A stretch of DNA of 64,000 bases from Datnioides undecimradiatus. Its lineage: Eukaryota > Chordata > Actinopteri > Lobotiformes > Datnioididae. Positions 38,601 to 52,318 of the stretch are shown here, piece after piece; the first letter of the stretch is position 1, and every line of letters begins with the position of its first letter. The DNA lies in contig WARS01000090.1 in assembly GCA_008933995.1 (NCBI GenBank), positions 2,117,501 through 2,181,500 of the forward strand, in the 5' to 3' direction. The notes below the pieces were generated by a model. The model did not search any database, was not told where the DNA came from, and saw only the letters and a list, made by a program, of their open reading frames with translations. The translations under genes and the position numbers were made by a program.

Positions 38601-41600
38601 AGGCACAATCTGTGATCCACGCGTCACCGAACCGCTCGGCCCACCTCCGAGCTTCAGAACACTCCAGCATGACTCACTGACCTTCCATCTTCAGTCAGAC
38701 ATTGTTTTGTTTTTGCACATGTGAATATTTTCTGAAATCTGAATGACAGATTGTGCCTTCATCAGACCTGCACCTCAAACAATCTCATCGCAGCATGAAC
38801 GCAGACTCTCTCTGAGTGGCTTCATACGCGCTGTATTCAGACAGAAGGTCAGCCTCTGTGCCGAGGTAATGGATATACCACCGCAGGGTCAGGTAACGCT
38901 CAGGCTGTCGAAGCTCTTGCTGGGTGCATAAACTGAGCAGCGCAAATCACCCACGTGCAGCGCAGCAGCAGCGCAAGACTGAGGCGGCGCGCCGTGGCGT
39001 CTTCTTTAAGCCCGTAAGGCTGATCGACGTGATCCAGGTTCATGAGTGGACGAAACGACGTGAACGCCACGCGGTGTGAGCACCCTCACTCTGAAGTAGC
39101 TCGTGCGTAGCTTCTGTGTGTGTTGCCGTGAGGACTGAAACATGTGATCATGTAGCTTCTGTGATGCACCTGCAGTTAAAGCGCAGGCGGGCTGGCCACG
39201 CCGTTGCTCATTTACAGAGCCCGGAACACACAAGTTGCTTTGCGCAAAGTTTCTTTTAACTAATGAATGAAAATGGCGTCATTTGTTCCTCTGTCAGGAA
39301 ACCTGTTTTGCCTGTAATGCTAAATTTAAACAAGGTGTCGAAACCTCAAGTTTGACATTTTGGTCGACGCCATATTTTATTTTTTTTAATTGGAGCCAGA
39401 AGTGACCATATTTGGTGGAGAGGGTGGCGCTGCCATGGATATCCTGATTGACAGTCGCCATGGAAGCGGCTTGTCAGCGTCAAGGTGGCTACACCCAAAA
39501 GGGTATCCTCCTTTTATCGTCCTCTTTAGTCAAAATAGGACTATAATTTATTAAAACACGATAAAATCCAATGTCGGAAACTCGTTAGGAAAATATTTAT
39601 TTGGTAATAAACCGAAGAAAAAAAATCATGTTTGTGTTGCTTTTTGCTGCTTTTCTCATCAACGAATCCTTAACTTATGTTCACAAGTTAAACACACGCA
39701 GTTCAAAGCCGTCGGCGTCAACCACGAGCCGTATTACTGTCTGCGCAGGAGCCGCACGGCAGCAGAAATAAGCCCAGAGACCAGCGAGCAAACACTTCAC
39801 CGTCGGCCCGTCTTCTTCCTCATTTCCACTAATGAGCCTCTGCAGCTTGTGTTTGTTTTGCCGGCTGTTCGTCACCACCCGTCCTTCTTCTTTCAGAGAA
39901 AACCTGCCTAGTCGCTTTAAGTTCAAAGAGTACTGCCCCATGGTGTTCAGAAACCTGAGGGAGAGGTTCTGCATCGATGACCAGGACTACCAGGTGAGTC
40001 GCTTCTGCGGAGAAGAGACTGACTTTGATTGATTAAATGAGAACTGGCAGGCAAACGTTTTTAATTTTATATTTTATTCTTTGCAGAACTCACTGACGAG
40101 GAGCGCCCCACTCAACAGCGACTCCCAGGGTCGCTTTGGCAACCGCTTCCTGTCCAGCTATGACCACCGCTTCGTAATCAAAACCGTGTCGAGCGAGGAC
40201 ATCGCCGAGATGCACAACATCCTAAAGAAGTATCACCAGGTAGGAGCCCCCCCGCAGCACATTCAGAGAAACACTGAATCGCACTTTCAGTTGAAACGTA
40301 GTCAGGCGTGCACGCAAACGCCGCAGCGCTGCAGAAATGGTTCGCTGTGTCCAGCTTTAATCAGTTTTCATACTGTATATTTGATTCCTCACTCCCACAC
40401 TTCCCGTTCCACTCTCTGCTCTCCTCCCCTGATCGTCTCCAGTTTATAGTGGAGTGCCATGGCAACACGCTGCTCCCTCAGTTCCTGGGCATGTACAGGC
40501 TAACGGTGGACGGGGTGGAGACGTACATGGTGGTGACCCGGAATGTATTCAGCCATCGCCTCACTGTACACCGCAAATATGACCTGAAGGTGCGACGTGC
40601 CGTCCGACCATGGACATCACACACACACAGACAGCAGCATACAGCAGGCACAGACTTCTCTCACACACGGGAATCACACGTGCAAATGTTATGGATTCAT
40701 TTGAAGGAGTGTATGCGAGAGTTTTGTTGTCGCTTATGTGGGGAAATGCATTGTACAAGTCATGCACTGTATTTTGCAGGTAGTACACACAGATGGTGGT
40801 TTAAATTGCTGGTGCGTCAATCAAGTGCAATTTGCAAATAGGTCGTTTGGTTTTTAAGGCTGGTTTCAGTCAGAGGAAAAGAAAGTCAATGAATTTAATT
40901 AAGAAGTTGGTACTCAGCTGGAAAAACCCTCAGGAGAATACAAACGTGGCTCATCCACAGCCAGTTTGGATTGTGTGCTAAATATTATTGCGCTGAGGTC
41001 ACAGCTTAAAGCTGTTTGGCGAATATTAGTCGCGAGCTCAGCGATCACAGCAGCCTCTCCTGCCAGCCGTTCTCTGGAGAAGGCGCGCTCACCTTCCCGG
41101 CACTGACAGCTCAAAAAGACAGTGTCTGAGTTAAAGTGGATATCGCAGCAGTGTCTCGAGCAGCTTTCAACTCACTCTATTTTTACCCTTATTTTCCCGC
41201 ATCTTTAGGGTTCCACGGTCTCGAGGGAAGCCAGCGACAAGGAGAAGGTGCGTTTCATCTCTGTGAAGTGACGGCTGCTGCCGTGATGGGACGGAAATAA
41301 ATGCCCTCGGCTCAGCCCGGAGGCAAACCTGTCAAATGACAGCTAAATTAAGTAGTTCTAAGTACGCAGATGTATCCTAGTAGCGCCTCATGCTGGCCTC
41401 GTGCTGTCAGCGTGTCCCCTGTTGTACGTCTGCGTGCTCGCATGTGCTAGTACTGACAAATCCCAGTAGACAGTTATTCACTCTGAGTTGTTGGATTTGG
41501 ACTTTCTCCATCTAGTGAGACCAGAAATCATTGCAGGGCCATTCATTTTGTCATAATGCGACTTTTATGACCGTGTGAATTGCAGAGCTTATCAGCAGAC

Positions 41601-43232
41601 TCTAACCGTAACCGCTGACGACCTCCAGTAATCCTCAAAACTGAGATTCGGAAGCTAAAGTTGGACGCTAAAACCCAGAGAACCTGCGTTTCTGCTCACA
41701 CCAAAATGCTTTCCCTCGCTTCAGGCTAAAGAACTCCCCACTTTTAAAGACAACGACTTCCTGAATGAAGGCCAGAAGCTGCAGATAGGCGACGACAACA
41801 AGAAGTACTTTTTGGAGAAGCTAAAACGGGACGTAGAGGTAAGAAACGCATCCAGGTTTCAGATCTACTCTGCTGTCCGTCGTCACTACGGAGGGCAAAG
41901 TTTATTCAACACTGTTTAATTTCAGCCACTGAGGATCCAGAGAGGTCCTGCATTGAGTGTTTTCTGGCTTTATTCTATGTCTGCGTCAGTTCTTGGCCAC
42001 CCTAAAGATCATGGACTACAGTCTCCTGGTGGGCATCCATGACGTGGAGCGGGCCGAGCAGGAGGAGATGGACGTGGAGGGCGCGGGAGAGGAGGAGGAG
42101 TACGAGAACGACGGGATGGGCGGCGGCGTGCTCACCGGCTCCTTCGGCACGCCGCCCGACAGCCCCGGAAACCCTCTCAACTGCGGGGGATTCTTCGGCC
42201 CCGGGGAGTTTGACCCCTCTGTGGACGTTTACGCAATCAAGAGCCACGACAGTGAGGGCCGTCTTTGTTTTCCACGTGAACTTTGCATTTCGTTCGTTTA
42301 GTTTTACACCTCAGCATCGCTTGCTGCTCGTTTTCAGGTGAATAACGCTCGTTGTGTTGTTCTCGTGCCAGGTGCTGTGAAGAAGGAGGTTTACTTCATG
42401 GCTATCATCGACATCCTCACGCACTATGACGCTAAGAAAAAAGCTGCACACGCTGCCAAAACTGTGAAACACGGGGTGAGTGGCTCCATCGCAGGCAGTT
42501 ATTAGTGCTTGGTGTTATTTATTTCACAGTGTCTCTGGGCTGTTCAGCAGGTAGCATGGTGTGGTTATTTGTGTGTGTATGCCCGCGGCTGTACGCTATA
42601 GCTACGACCCAGAGTCTGACGGCGAACAGCGGAGGAAACGGTTGGAAAGAATAAAAGAATCAAACGCAGCCACGGTCTCCTCTGGTCTTCTGGGGCTGGG
42701 ACAGAATATCAGCATTTGTGTTGGTGTTTACAGCCAACAACAGAGCAGTCTGCATGTCCGGCTCTGACCGACGACATCGCCACACACCGCTAGCTTACCG
42801 CCGGAAACAGAGAGCTTCACCTAGCGGGATGAACGCCCCCTCTCAGCGGTTTCACTCAGAGGAGGACGGCCTCTGTAAATCACTCCTGTGGTTACGTAAC
42901 GACAGGAGCTGGATCTGAACGGCCTGTAGGAGCCCCATGTTACCAGAGGGTGGGCTGCAGAGACGATGCAGGACCTGTCTGCCTTCCTCACTCTCTGAGC
43001 TGGTCGGCTGAGGGGGACTAGTTTAAATATGTATAGACAAGAAAAAACCTGTTTTTCATAAATGTCCCCTTTAAGGTGTGCGTCACTGAAATCAAAGATG
43101 TTGTGTATATGTGTCACATGTTTGACTCTGTGCCTTTCCTTTCCTCCTAAGGCTGGGGCCGAGATCTCGACGGTGAACCCGGAGCAGTACTCCAAACGAT
43201 TCTACGAGTTCATGTCCAACATCTTATCATAG
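35667..43232 (+). CDS. pip4k2b: PIP4K2B, phosphatidylinositol-5-phosphate 4-kinase type 2 beta
   Basis: Ten coding exons: 35667-35810, 38460-38557, 39897-39993, 40087-40239, 40443-40589, 41209-41247, 41725-41838, 41990-42251, 42372-42475 and 43152-43232. They give 412 aa (human 416). The protein follows human PIP4K2B almost throughout, from MSSNCTS to [10 protein letters not shown]. Catalytic landmarks are intact: KYDLKGSTV (split between exons 5 and 6), [20 protein letters not shown], and the activation-loop segment [27 protein letters not shown] (residues 196-202) matches the human 201-207 segment implicated in GTP use. The enzyme makes PI(4,5)P2 from PI5P and acts at endomembranes and in the nucleus. 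The variable acidic insert in exon 8 ([17 protein letters not shown]) differs from human, as expected. The five-residue shortening is near the N-terminus. Exon 6 has only 39 nt. Intron 1 is 2.65 kb and shows no other gene. Confidence 0.96.
39300..39620. repeat. Dispersed teleost-type repeat in a pip4k2b intron
   Basis: Includes GGAGCCAGAAGTGACCATAT, TGATTGACAGTCGCCATGGA, GGTGGCTACACCC, GGACTATAATTTATTAAA and AACTCGTTAGGAAAATATTT in this order. I recall this succession from many fish genomic sequences. It is non-coding and sits between the exons at 38460-38557 and 39897-39993. The boundaries are approximate. Confidence 0.55.
42780..43075. repeat. Possible dispersed repeat in the last pip4k2b intron
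   Basis: GC-rich non-coding sequence ends in TTTTTCATAAATGTCCCCTTTAAGG, a closing motif (TGTCCCCTTTAA) typical of short non-autonomous fish elements. No terminal inverted repeat could be confirmed by eye. Confidence 0.3.
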
Positions 43233-44870
43233 ACTCATCTCCTATCTCCCGGTCCGGCCAGTCGCTTGTTGTCATGGATCAGTCGAATGCCACGCACTTA
43301 TTTCTCTTCTCCCTCCACCCCTCAGTGTAGGTCAGTCTCCCCGTTGCCTTTTACCCCCTTTTTAAAATACAAAAAAAACCAAAACTACCAGTCACCTCCC
43401 ACAGCCAGGACCAGTCTGGCAGGAGGGATGCACCCAGCCTGTTACACTGTCCCATACAAACACCACCACCGCCGCCGTCGCCGCCACCACCGCCTCCCTC
43501 ATCCAGTGCAAGGAAAACTCATGAACCCCCCCCCTCAACGAATTTGGAATGACATCCCGATAACCTCCCTTTACCTTTTCTTGTTTTTTGTTTTTAACTT
43601 TTCTGCCTCCCGGTCCTCCTCAGCCACCTCGTTGCTCCTCACGCCAGCACGGAAACTGTCTCACTAATGCCTTGAACAAGTGTGTCAGCTTCAGCAGTTA
43701 ACAGTCCGTTAGTACAGTCTCTTCGGTTTCTGTTCACGTCGTCGTCGTTCCTATGATTTCTCTTGAACACAAACACACACTGCGCGCGCACACACACACA
43801 CACACACGCAGATGTAAACAACACGCACAGACGCTGAATGGTCAGATTGCATGACAAACTCTTTGACAGTCACCATCCGGCTTCTCCGTCAGTAACAACA
43901 GAAAAATCAAACGCGCTGCTGACGAATTGGAACGACAGGGGATTGAACACATTAATATATAATGGTGTATTAAGTAAACGAATGCAATATCAAAAATGCA
44001 TGGCTGATGTGTACATGAGACTCCACCAGTAAGTTGAAACATCAAACCACTGAACCTAGCATCTGAGTGTTAACGACTAAAACGACAAAAAAGCGGAAAA
44101 AGGAAAAAAAGAAAAAAAACAACTCGGTGTTTGAATGTTACGTTGCCATATTGTTTTTGACTATTTTTGAAATTTTAACCGTGAGCTTGGTGGAGGTTGG
44201 TCTAAGACTTAAAAAACAAAAAAAACCAATTCACATAAAAAGGGGAATTCTGCAGCAAATACTTGTTTTATTACCATAAGGATCATTTTTATATCTTGTT
44301 TACATTAATGTAGCAATTTTGTGTTTGTATACAGTATTGTTTTGTTACCAACAGACATTAGGGAAAAAAAAAGGTTACTTGAAAATGATTCATTGCATAT
44401 TAAAGGGAGTTTTATCTTGTTTTTGTTGTTGGGCTATGCTTATTTCTACAGTGACTGTCCTTCAGATGCTTCAGTCTTGAGTTTGTGCTAACGTGTGAAG
44501 CACAAGGCTAATACAATGTGCTGCTCATGAACGCCCTGCAGACTGGTTTTCTTCTTTTATGCACTCGCATTTTAATATCTGGAAACAAGTACACACACAC
44601 ACACACACCTATATTTACCATCCTGCTGTGTGTTTTGGAAAGATCTGTAAGTAAAAAGCTCATTCTTATGCTTGGAAACTGGTTTAACAGCTTTTATTTC
44701 ATTTGGGTCATGTGACAACAACCAAGGAATCTCCATGACAACGGACCAATATTCCACCCACCATAACAGTCAGTGATGCAGCTGAAAACGCCAATAAAAA
44801 GCTGGTAGATGGACCCCAAGGGAGGTGTTTTGTTTGACATAATGCAATAAAACATATCATTAAGTGCTGT
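43233..44870 (+). other. pip4k2b: pip4k2b 3'UTR
   Basis: No exon is supported between the pip4k2b stop and the AATAAA at 44846. The stretch holds C-rich patches, CCGCCGTCG-type short repeats near 43465-43495, a (CA)n run at about 43787-43808, and A-rich tracts near 44070-44110 and 44215-44225. An earlier ATTAAA at about 44399 could give a shorter transcript. Confidence 0.55.
44846..44851 (+). terminator. pip4k2b: Candidate pip4k2b polyadenylation signal
   Basis: Canonical AATAAA about 1.6 kb past the stop codon, followed by T-rich sequence. It lies about 390 bases from the opposing psmb3 signal. Confidence 0.55.
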
Positions 44871-45242
44871 TTTTCATAACAGTTACGATGTTAATATGGC
44901 AGATTGCATTTAAGGGGCACTCCGATCATAAGCTCTGCACTGCCATAATATCTAGCATTTGAGAACGTGAGAACAAAACTGAAAGAAGCTGAAATAACTT
45001 AGTTCCTAGTGTAGGAAAATGACCTATAGCCTATTTTGTTGCATCCCACCAACCACATCTGCCCGAGCATACGCCCCCAGGTTCATAAAGTATGTGGTGA
45101 CAGTTGACGAGATGTTTGAAAACACTCATGAGAAGAAAAATAGTCAAAAAAACAGAACCTGCAGCTAGGACAAAGAGAACTGTGGTGGAAGTTCCTCTCC
45201 AATAATAACACCAGACAGGTTCATTGTTTAAACCTGCGTTCA

Positions 45243-45248
45243 TTTATT
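45243..45248 (-). terminator. psmb3: psmb3 polyadenylation signal
   Basis: TTTATT on the plus strand (AATAAA on the minus strand) about 105 bases past the psmb3 stop codon, a normal distance for a short 3'UTR. Confidence 0.65.
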
Positions 45249-45352
45249 GAACAATATCAACACAAAAAGAAAAAAAAAAAAAAGTACAAGCATTGTTTAT
45301 TATTTGTATACAAAAGATCTGTGTTGGTGACGTGTCGGGAGAAACAGCAGCT

Positions 45353-47580
<2,228 letters not shown>

Positions 47581-48369
47581 TCTGGCGGTGTTGTGAGATA
47601 CTCCTATCTGCTAGAACTTGCAAACTCCTAGATATGATGAATGACTGCTAGCTTGCCGGAGTGACTACACGATTTAGAAACACAGAGATCAGTGAAACCT
47701 GTCTACCCTGCGTCATCACTTGCTAGAAAATTAATTGGCTGAAAGAACGGGACTCGGCGCAAAGCGCTTCTCTCATTGGTGAATATAAGCATTAGCGGAA
47801 GGTGCGTGCATAGTTCGTTTGAGGCGTGTTAAAGCGAAATTAAAACCGGGATGTGTTAAACAGACTTGGCACTCAAACTGGACTGTCAGAGATTTTTAAA
47901 TGCATGTTTAGGGTGACCATCCCAGGTTAAGTGTGCAACCAACGGATGTTTTATCGCTTCGCCTCTCATTTGTTTCTCTATTAACTGGATAACAATGAAT
48001 AGCAATGAGAAAAAGGTCTTAAATTCATTAGCACCTTACTGTTAAATGAGGGCTTCAGTAGCAGAAATCCTAATGTTACTTTTGAGAATTTTTGCAGCAG
48101 TTTATTTAATAACGTCACTATAAATCCCAGTGAAACACTTATTATGCATGAAATAAAAACGTGAGGTTCAGTACAAACAACAAAGCAGAAGACTCCAGGT
48201 CGGGCAGTGTTTGTTCGACCTGGAACCTCTTCATTGGGATTAATTGATGGGAATGTTTTCCAAGATTTAGGATTGAAGGCGTTTTATCTAGCAGCACGTG
48301 AGCGATGAGCATCCCTGGTTGATTTAAAGGAAGCAAATAAAACACTTACTGGAGATCTGGAAATGTGTT
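47581..48369. promoter_or_regulatory. psmb3 promoter and spacer to cwc25
   Basis: Just upstream of psmb3, two ATTGG (inverted CCAAT) motifs lie near 47733 and 47776 in a moderately GC-rich stretch, as in many proteasome gene promoters. The remainder to the cwc25 polyadenylation signal is AT-rich and shows no exon. Confidence 0.5.
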
Positions 48370-48375
48370 TTTATT
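48370..48375 (-). terminator. cwc25: Candidate cwc25 polyadenylation signal
   Basis: TTTATT on the plus strand (AATAAA on the minus strand), about 430 bases past the cwc25 stop codon. Confidence 0.55.
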
Positions 48376-48805
48376 CCAGCCGATACTCACAGGTGTACAC
48401 TATATGACAAATATATATTACAAAAATGTTTTGAGATAAAAGCAGGTCCTTTAAAACTGTAAACAAAAACAACTGTACAAAGCTCATGTCACATGAACTC
48501 TAAAGGGATGCTGGCTTTCAAGAGAGTAACTCCAACAGAACAGCCTTTTTCCATTTGCCTGAAGTAAAAACTATGTTCCCACTGTGGAAACTTCTTTTCC
48601 AAATGAAATTCACTGGAGGGCATTGAGCCATGTGGCTCCCTGTTTGAACTCAAAACGGACTCCCACCCCACCATCCAGCCTCAATGCATGAACGCATATA
48701 TATTTGCCTCCACACATATAAGAGACAAATAAAAGGAGTGGCTGGCATACTCCTGCCAAGCCTTTTCGATCAGTTCATTTCAGTCTATTGTAACGCGTCG
48801 TGTCT

Positions 48806-51323
48806 TCATCTCTTCATGAAGTTGTCCAGGGACGCTGGCGTCCTCTGAATGGAGTGGATGTTTCTCTTCACTCGGTCCTCCAAGGAAGAGCTGGCAGCAC
48901 TCTCCAGCTTCATGTTACTGCAAGAGGGAAAAGTGAGTGTTACTGGAGCCAAACATTTAAACATGTGAGTAAGGTTAAATATGACTAAACCTCATGGGGG
49001 GGGGCACACTCTGATCATCCGTGACAGAAACTTACTGGATGAATCCAGCGTGGCGGTCGTGTTTGGCATTTAGCTCCCGCTGCTTTTCCTGCTCGTCTTG
49101 CCTCTTGTATCTCTTCACGTTGTTCTCCCTGTCCTCCTCCCTCTGCTTGGCCTGGTCCATCATCTCCCGCCTCTTGCGGTCCAGCTCTTCTGCAGAGAGC
49201 TTCCTACGAGAAAAACACGGAGAAATTACTGGTATCCGTTCGGTGTGGGCGGTGATTAGACAATGTTCTCATTGCTTGAAAGCAATTCTCTGAGTACTTT
49301 AAAGCAGACATCATGGGCAAAGTGGAAATCACATATTTGTTGCATCCTTCAGTGATTTTTGACACGTATGCAACTTTATCAAACACGGATTCTCTTACTT
49401 GGACACGGGGTTCCTCCCTCGGTGATAACGCCCTTTCTGTGGGCTGGCAGCTCTCGGCTCGACCTTCCTGTCGCCTCTGTGCGAGGATGACGAGTGGGAG
49501 CTGCCGTTCCTGTGAGGTGAACGGGAGCGGCTCCTCTCACGCCGCCCTGAGTGATTCGAAAGAGCCGAGGACTGGGGGTGCCTGCCAGCTGGGAGCTGAG
49601 AGGGAAGCATTAAGTGTTAGGACTTTAAAATGTACCGTCACAGATTAATGTTTCAAATTCTACAATGATCTTACGTATTACTAAAGAATACAACACTGTT
49701 TGACAAATTAAACCTCTGCTGCCCACTGACCTGTAGGCCATAGCCTGGAAGAGGATCAAAGCGATGCTTGGTGTCTGCTGAGGATTCATGTCGCGCGTGT
49801 GACCTAAAAACAGATCAAAGGCTACAATTTAAAAAGTTTACTTAATTAAAGCAAATTAACCTCTGTGTGCAGTAACGATGGGAATCCCATTATTCAAAAC
49901 TTATATCAGTATATTTGCATTAAATGTCATGTGCTTTGCCGATGGAGCATTTCTGAACAGCTCTTTACGTACCTGTGTTTTCTCTCGTCGTCTTCTTCTG
50001 AGCTGCTTGAACTCCTCCTCTTATGCTTCTTCTCCTTTCTCCGCTCTTTGTCCCCTTTCTTCTCCTTTCTATCCTTCTTCCTCTTCTTCTTCTTGTCTTT
50101 CTTGTCCAGATTCTGGCGCAGCTGTGAAAGAACCAACCCACGTCTAAATTACGTGTAAATGTGTAAAAGTGTAAATTAAAGAAATGAGTAGTCATTTTAC
50201 CATTTCTTTGATTTTCTTCATCTTCACAGGATTAGTCAAGACCTCTCTCTTCTTTTCTTCCTCACGCTTCCTTCAGAAAAACAAACAAAAATATTATAAA
50301 CAATTTGCAACCTTTAGCATATTTTCGTTACAAAGTACAAGAGACAGGGGATAAACTTACCTGATTTCGAACAGGGGGTCTTCCCTGATCTTAGCAGCCA
50401 GGTCGAGATTGGAGGCAGGGGTTGTGGGGTTGAAGATGGACCCTGGCAGGAGGCCAGTCTCTGCGGATGGACCACTCTCTGGCTCCTCGTACTGGTCAGT
50501 GATCTGCTTGTCAATGGCACGTCCCAGAAGATACTCATCTCTGGACACCTGGCCAGCAGGGCCCTGGTACATCCAGTCCAGCCGATCATCTCTTTTTCTG
50601 TCATCAACGAAAAAGAGATACAGCATGACTTAGGTCAGTGTTTATTTGTCAGAAGCTACACAACAACTCGGAGAATATCAGAGAACCAACTTTATGGCCC
50701 CGGTGTCCTCTGCATATCTCGTCATTTCTTCTCGGGCTCGTTCCTCTTTCAGCTCTTTCTGGAGCTCCTCAATCTTCTTGCGTTCAGCCTCATGTTTCTG
50801 CTCAGCTTTCCAAACACGCTCGATGTTTTTCATAGTCTGGGGATGCCAGCTCTTTTTCAAGTTCTGTCGGAGGATGGTTAAAGAGATCGTGCTCAGTTTT
50901 GACTTGATGGGTTTAAAATCAATTCCCGTTCAACCACAATTACTCACACGGACAGATTATCAGTGTAGTTATTATTCAGAAATGTCAACCTTTACCGTTT
51001 ACTCTCACATGTAATACTTTGCCAATTAGGCTACGCAAACTGTTGTTACCTGTTACGTTACAAGCTTTAAGCTATACAAAAAGCTATTAAACTATAACAA
51101 GACCTATTAAAAGTGAATACAGCCGAACTAAACTGGGGCTCATGGCAATTCCTGGTAGGCATTAACTCTGGTTGTAGGAGCTGTACAGACATTAACAAGC
51201 AAACAAACACGTTTAAACAGTCATATTCTGAATGGAGTTTAATGGTGACCCTCATTTTTCAAACTACGACCCTGATGTTGGTGACATTCGTTAGCTCATA
51301 CTTACCAGATCGCCTCCCCCCAT
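48806..51323 (-). CDS. cwc25: CWC25, spliceosome-associated protein
   Basis: Nine coding exons on the minus strand (51323-51306, 50863-50691, 50597-50361, 50270-50201, 50121-49973, 49803-49731, 49595-49399, 49203-49036, 48917-48806) encode 398 aa (human 425). The N-terminus MGGGDLNLKKSWHPQT and the charged helix QKHEAERKKIEELQKELKEE form the CIR-N-type domain. RLDWMYQGPAGQVSRDEYLL, ETGLLPGSIF and KIREDPLFEIR follow. The middle is Lys- and Ser/Arg-rich (KKHKRRSSSSS, RRERSRSRSPHR), typical of nuclear speckle and spliceosome proteins. The C-terminal block KKLSAEELDRKRREMM to LDNFMKR is conserved. CWC25 joins the spliceosome for the first catalytic step, acting with PRP2/PRP16-stage remodelling. 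Exon 1 is only 18 coding bases. The shorter length comes from the low-complexity middle. Confidence 0.95.
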
Positions 51324-51850
51324 CTTGAAAAATGTGCCGTTTCAGTTCAACAAAAAACTGAAAGAGACAAATATGTCCTTAAAACCAGAAAAGGTGAAGC
51401 ACTAACACTTGCTAAACAAGCTAGCTAGAAAATGGAGCCACCGAAGCTTGTTTGCGATGCGTCCTTTAAGGTACTTCCTGTTTTGTATGATTCACTTTCC
51501 GGTTCCAGTTGATGATGCCTTCACGGCCTCCACGGCAAGGTCGTAACAACGCAACATTACCCTCGAGAATAAGCAGTCAGCGATGCGGCAAGTAGCTTGG
51601 CATGTGCTTGATTTCCGTTGTGTCTCTGCTGGTGTTGGTGGCTGTCGTATCACTAAATTAAAGACATGTTTAAAATCAATTTGTTAAGACGTCAGATTGA
51701 AATTCTGACAACCCCTAAAGCGGTCCTCCTGACCTTTAACGCAACAGATGTGAACCTCTAATTTGGCATTAAGTTATTCATACTTTCATAACAATTTAAT
51801 TCATATAATTTAACACTGAGTAGTTTGATTTTTGTAGTGCCATTTGAAGG

Positions 51851-51887
<37 letters not shown>

Positions 51888-51895
51888 CATTGTAC
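51851..51895. repeat. (ATCT)11 tetranucleotide microsatellite
   Basis: A perfect ATCT run of about 45 bases. Confidence 0.97.
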
Positions 51896-52228
51896 TTCTT
51901 AAGTGGTTAGCATGACCGACAAAAACTAAAAACTTCATCTTCAGCTTCATAAAAGCAGAATTCATGGCAGAGGTGTTTAATTCAACTTCATATTTGTGCA
52001 TATAGGTATTAGCTCTGGCTGTATCAGCCTTATAGGTAATGAGGCTGATGAGCAACAGGCATGTATAAACACCCATATTCTGAATGGAGTACGGTCATAA
52101 CGGTCAGACTTCAGAGTGAATGTGGGTGAGATTTGTTACTCATACTTATGAATTGCCAAACAAAACAAATAAAAACAAAAATGTTTACATTTGGAAAGGT
52201 ATAATTCTTGGTAAAGCTGCTGTATGTA

Positions 52229-52318
52229 TATATATTATATTATATTATATTATATTATATTATATTATATTATATTATATTATATTATATTATATTATAT
52301 TATATTATATTATATTAT
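52229..52318. repeat. (TATTA)n pentanucleotide microsatellite
   Basis: About 90 bases of nearly perfect TATTA/TATAT pentamers, which produce a spurious YIILYYIIL reading frame. Confidence 0.95.

Noticed and set aside
40308..40841. 177-codon plus-strand frame
   Set aside because: It is pip4k2b exon 5 (40443-40589) extended into its flanking introns; only the exon is real.
51851..52318. Regular repeats that could be taken for a CRISPR-like array
   Set aside because: Units are 4-5 bases with no spacers; they are microsatellites in a vertebrate genome.
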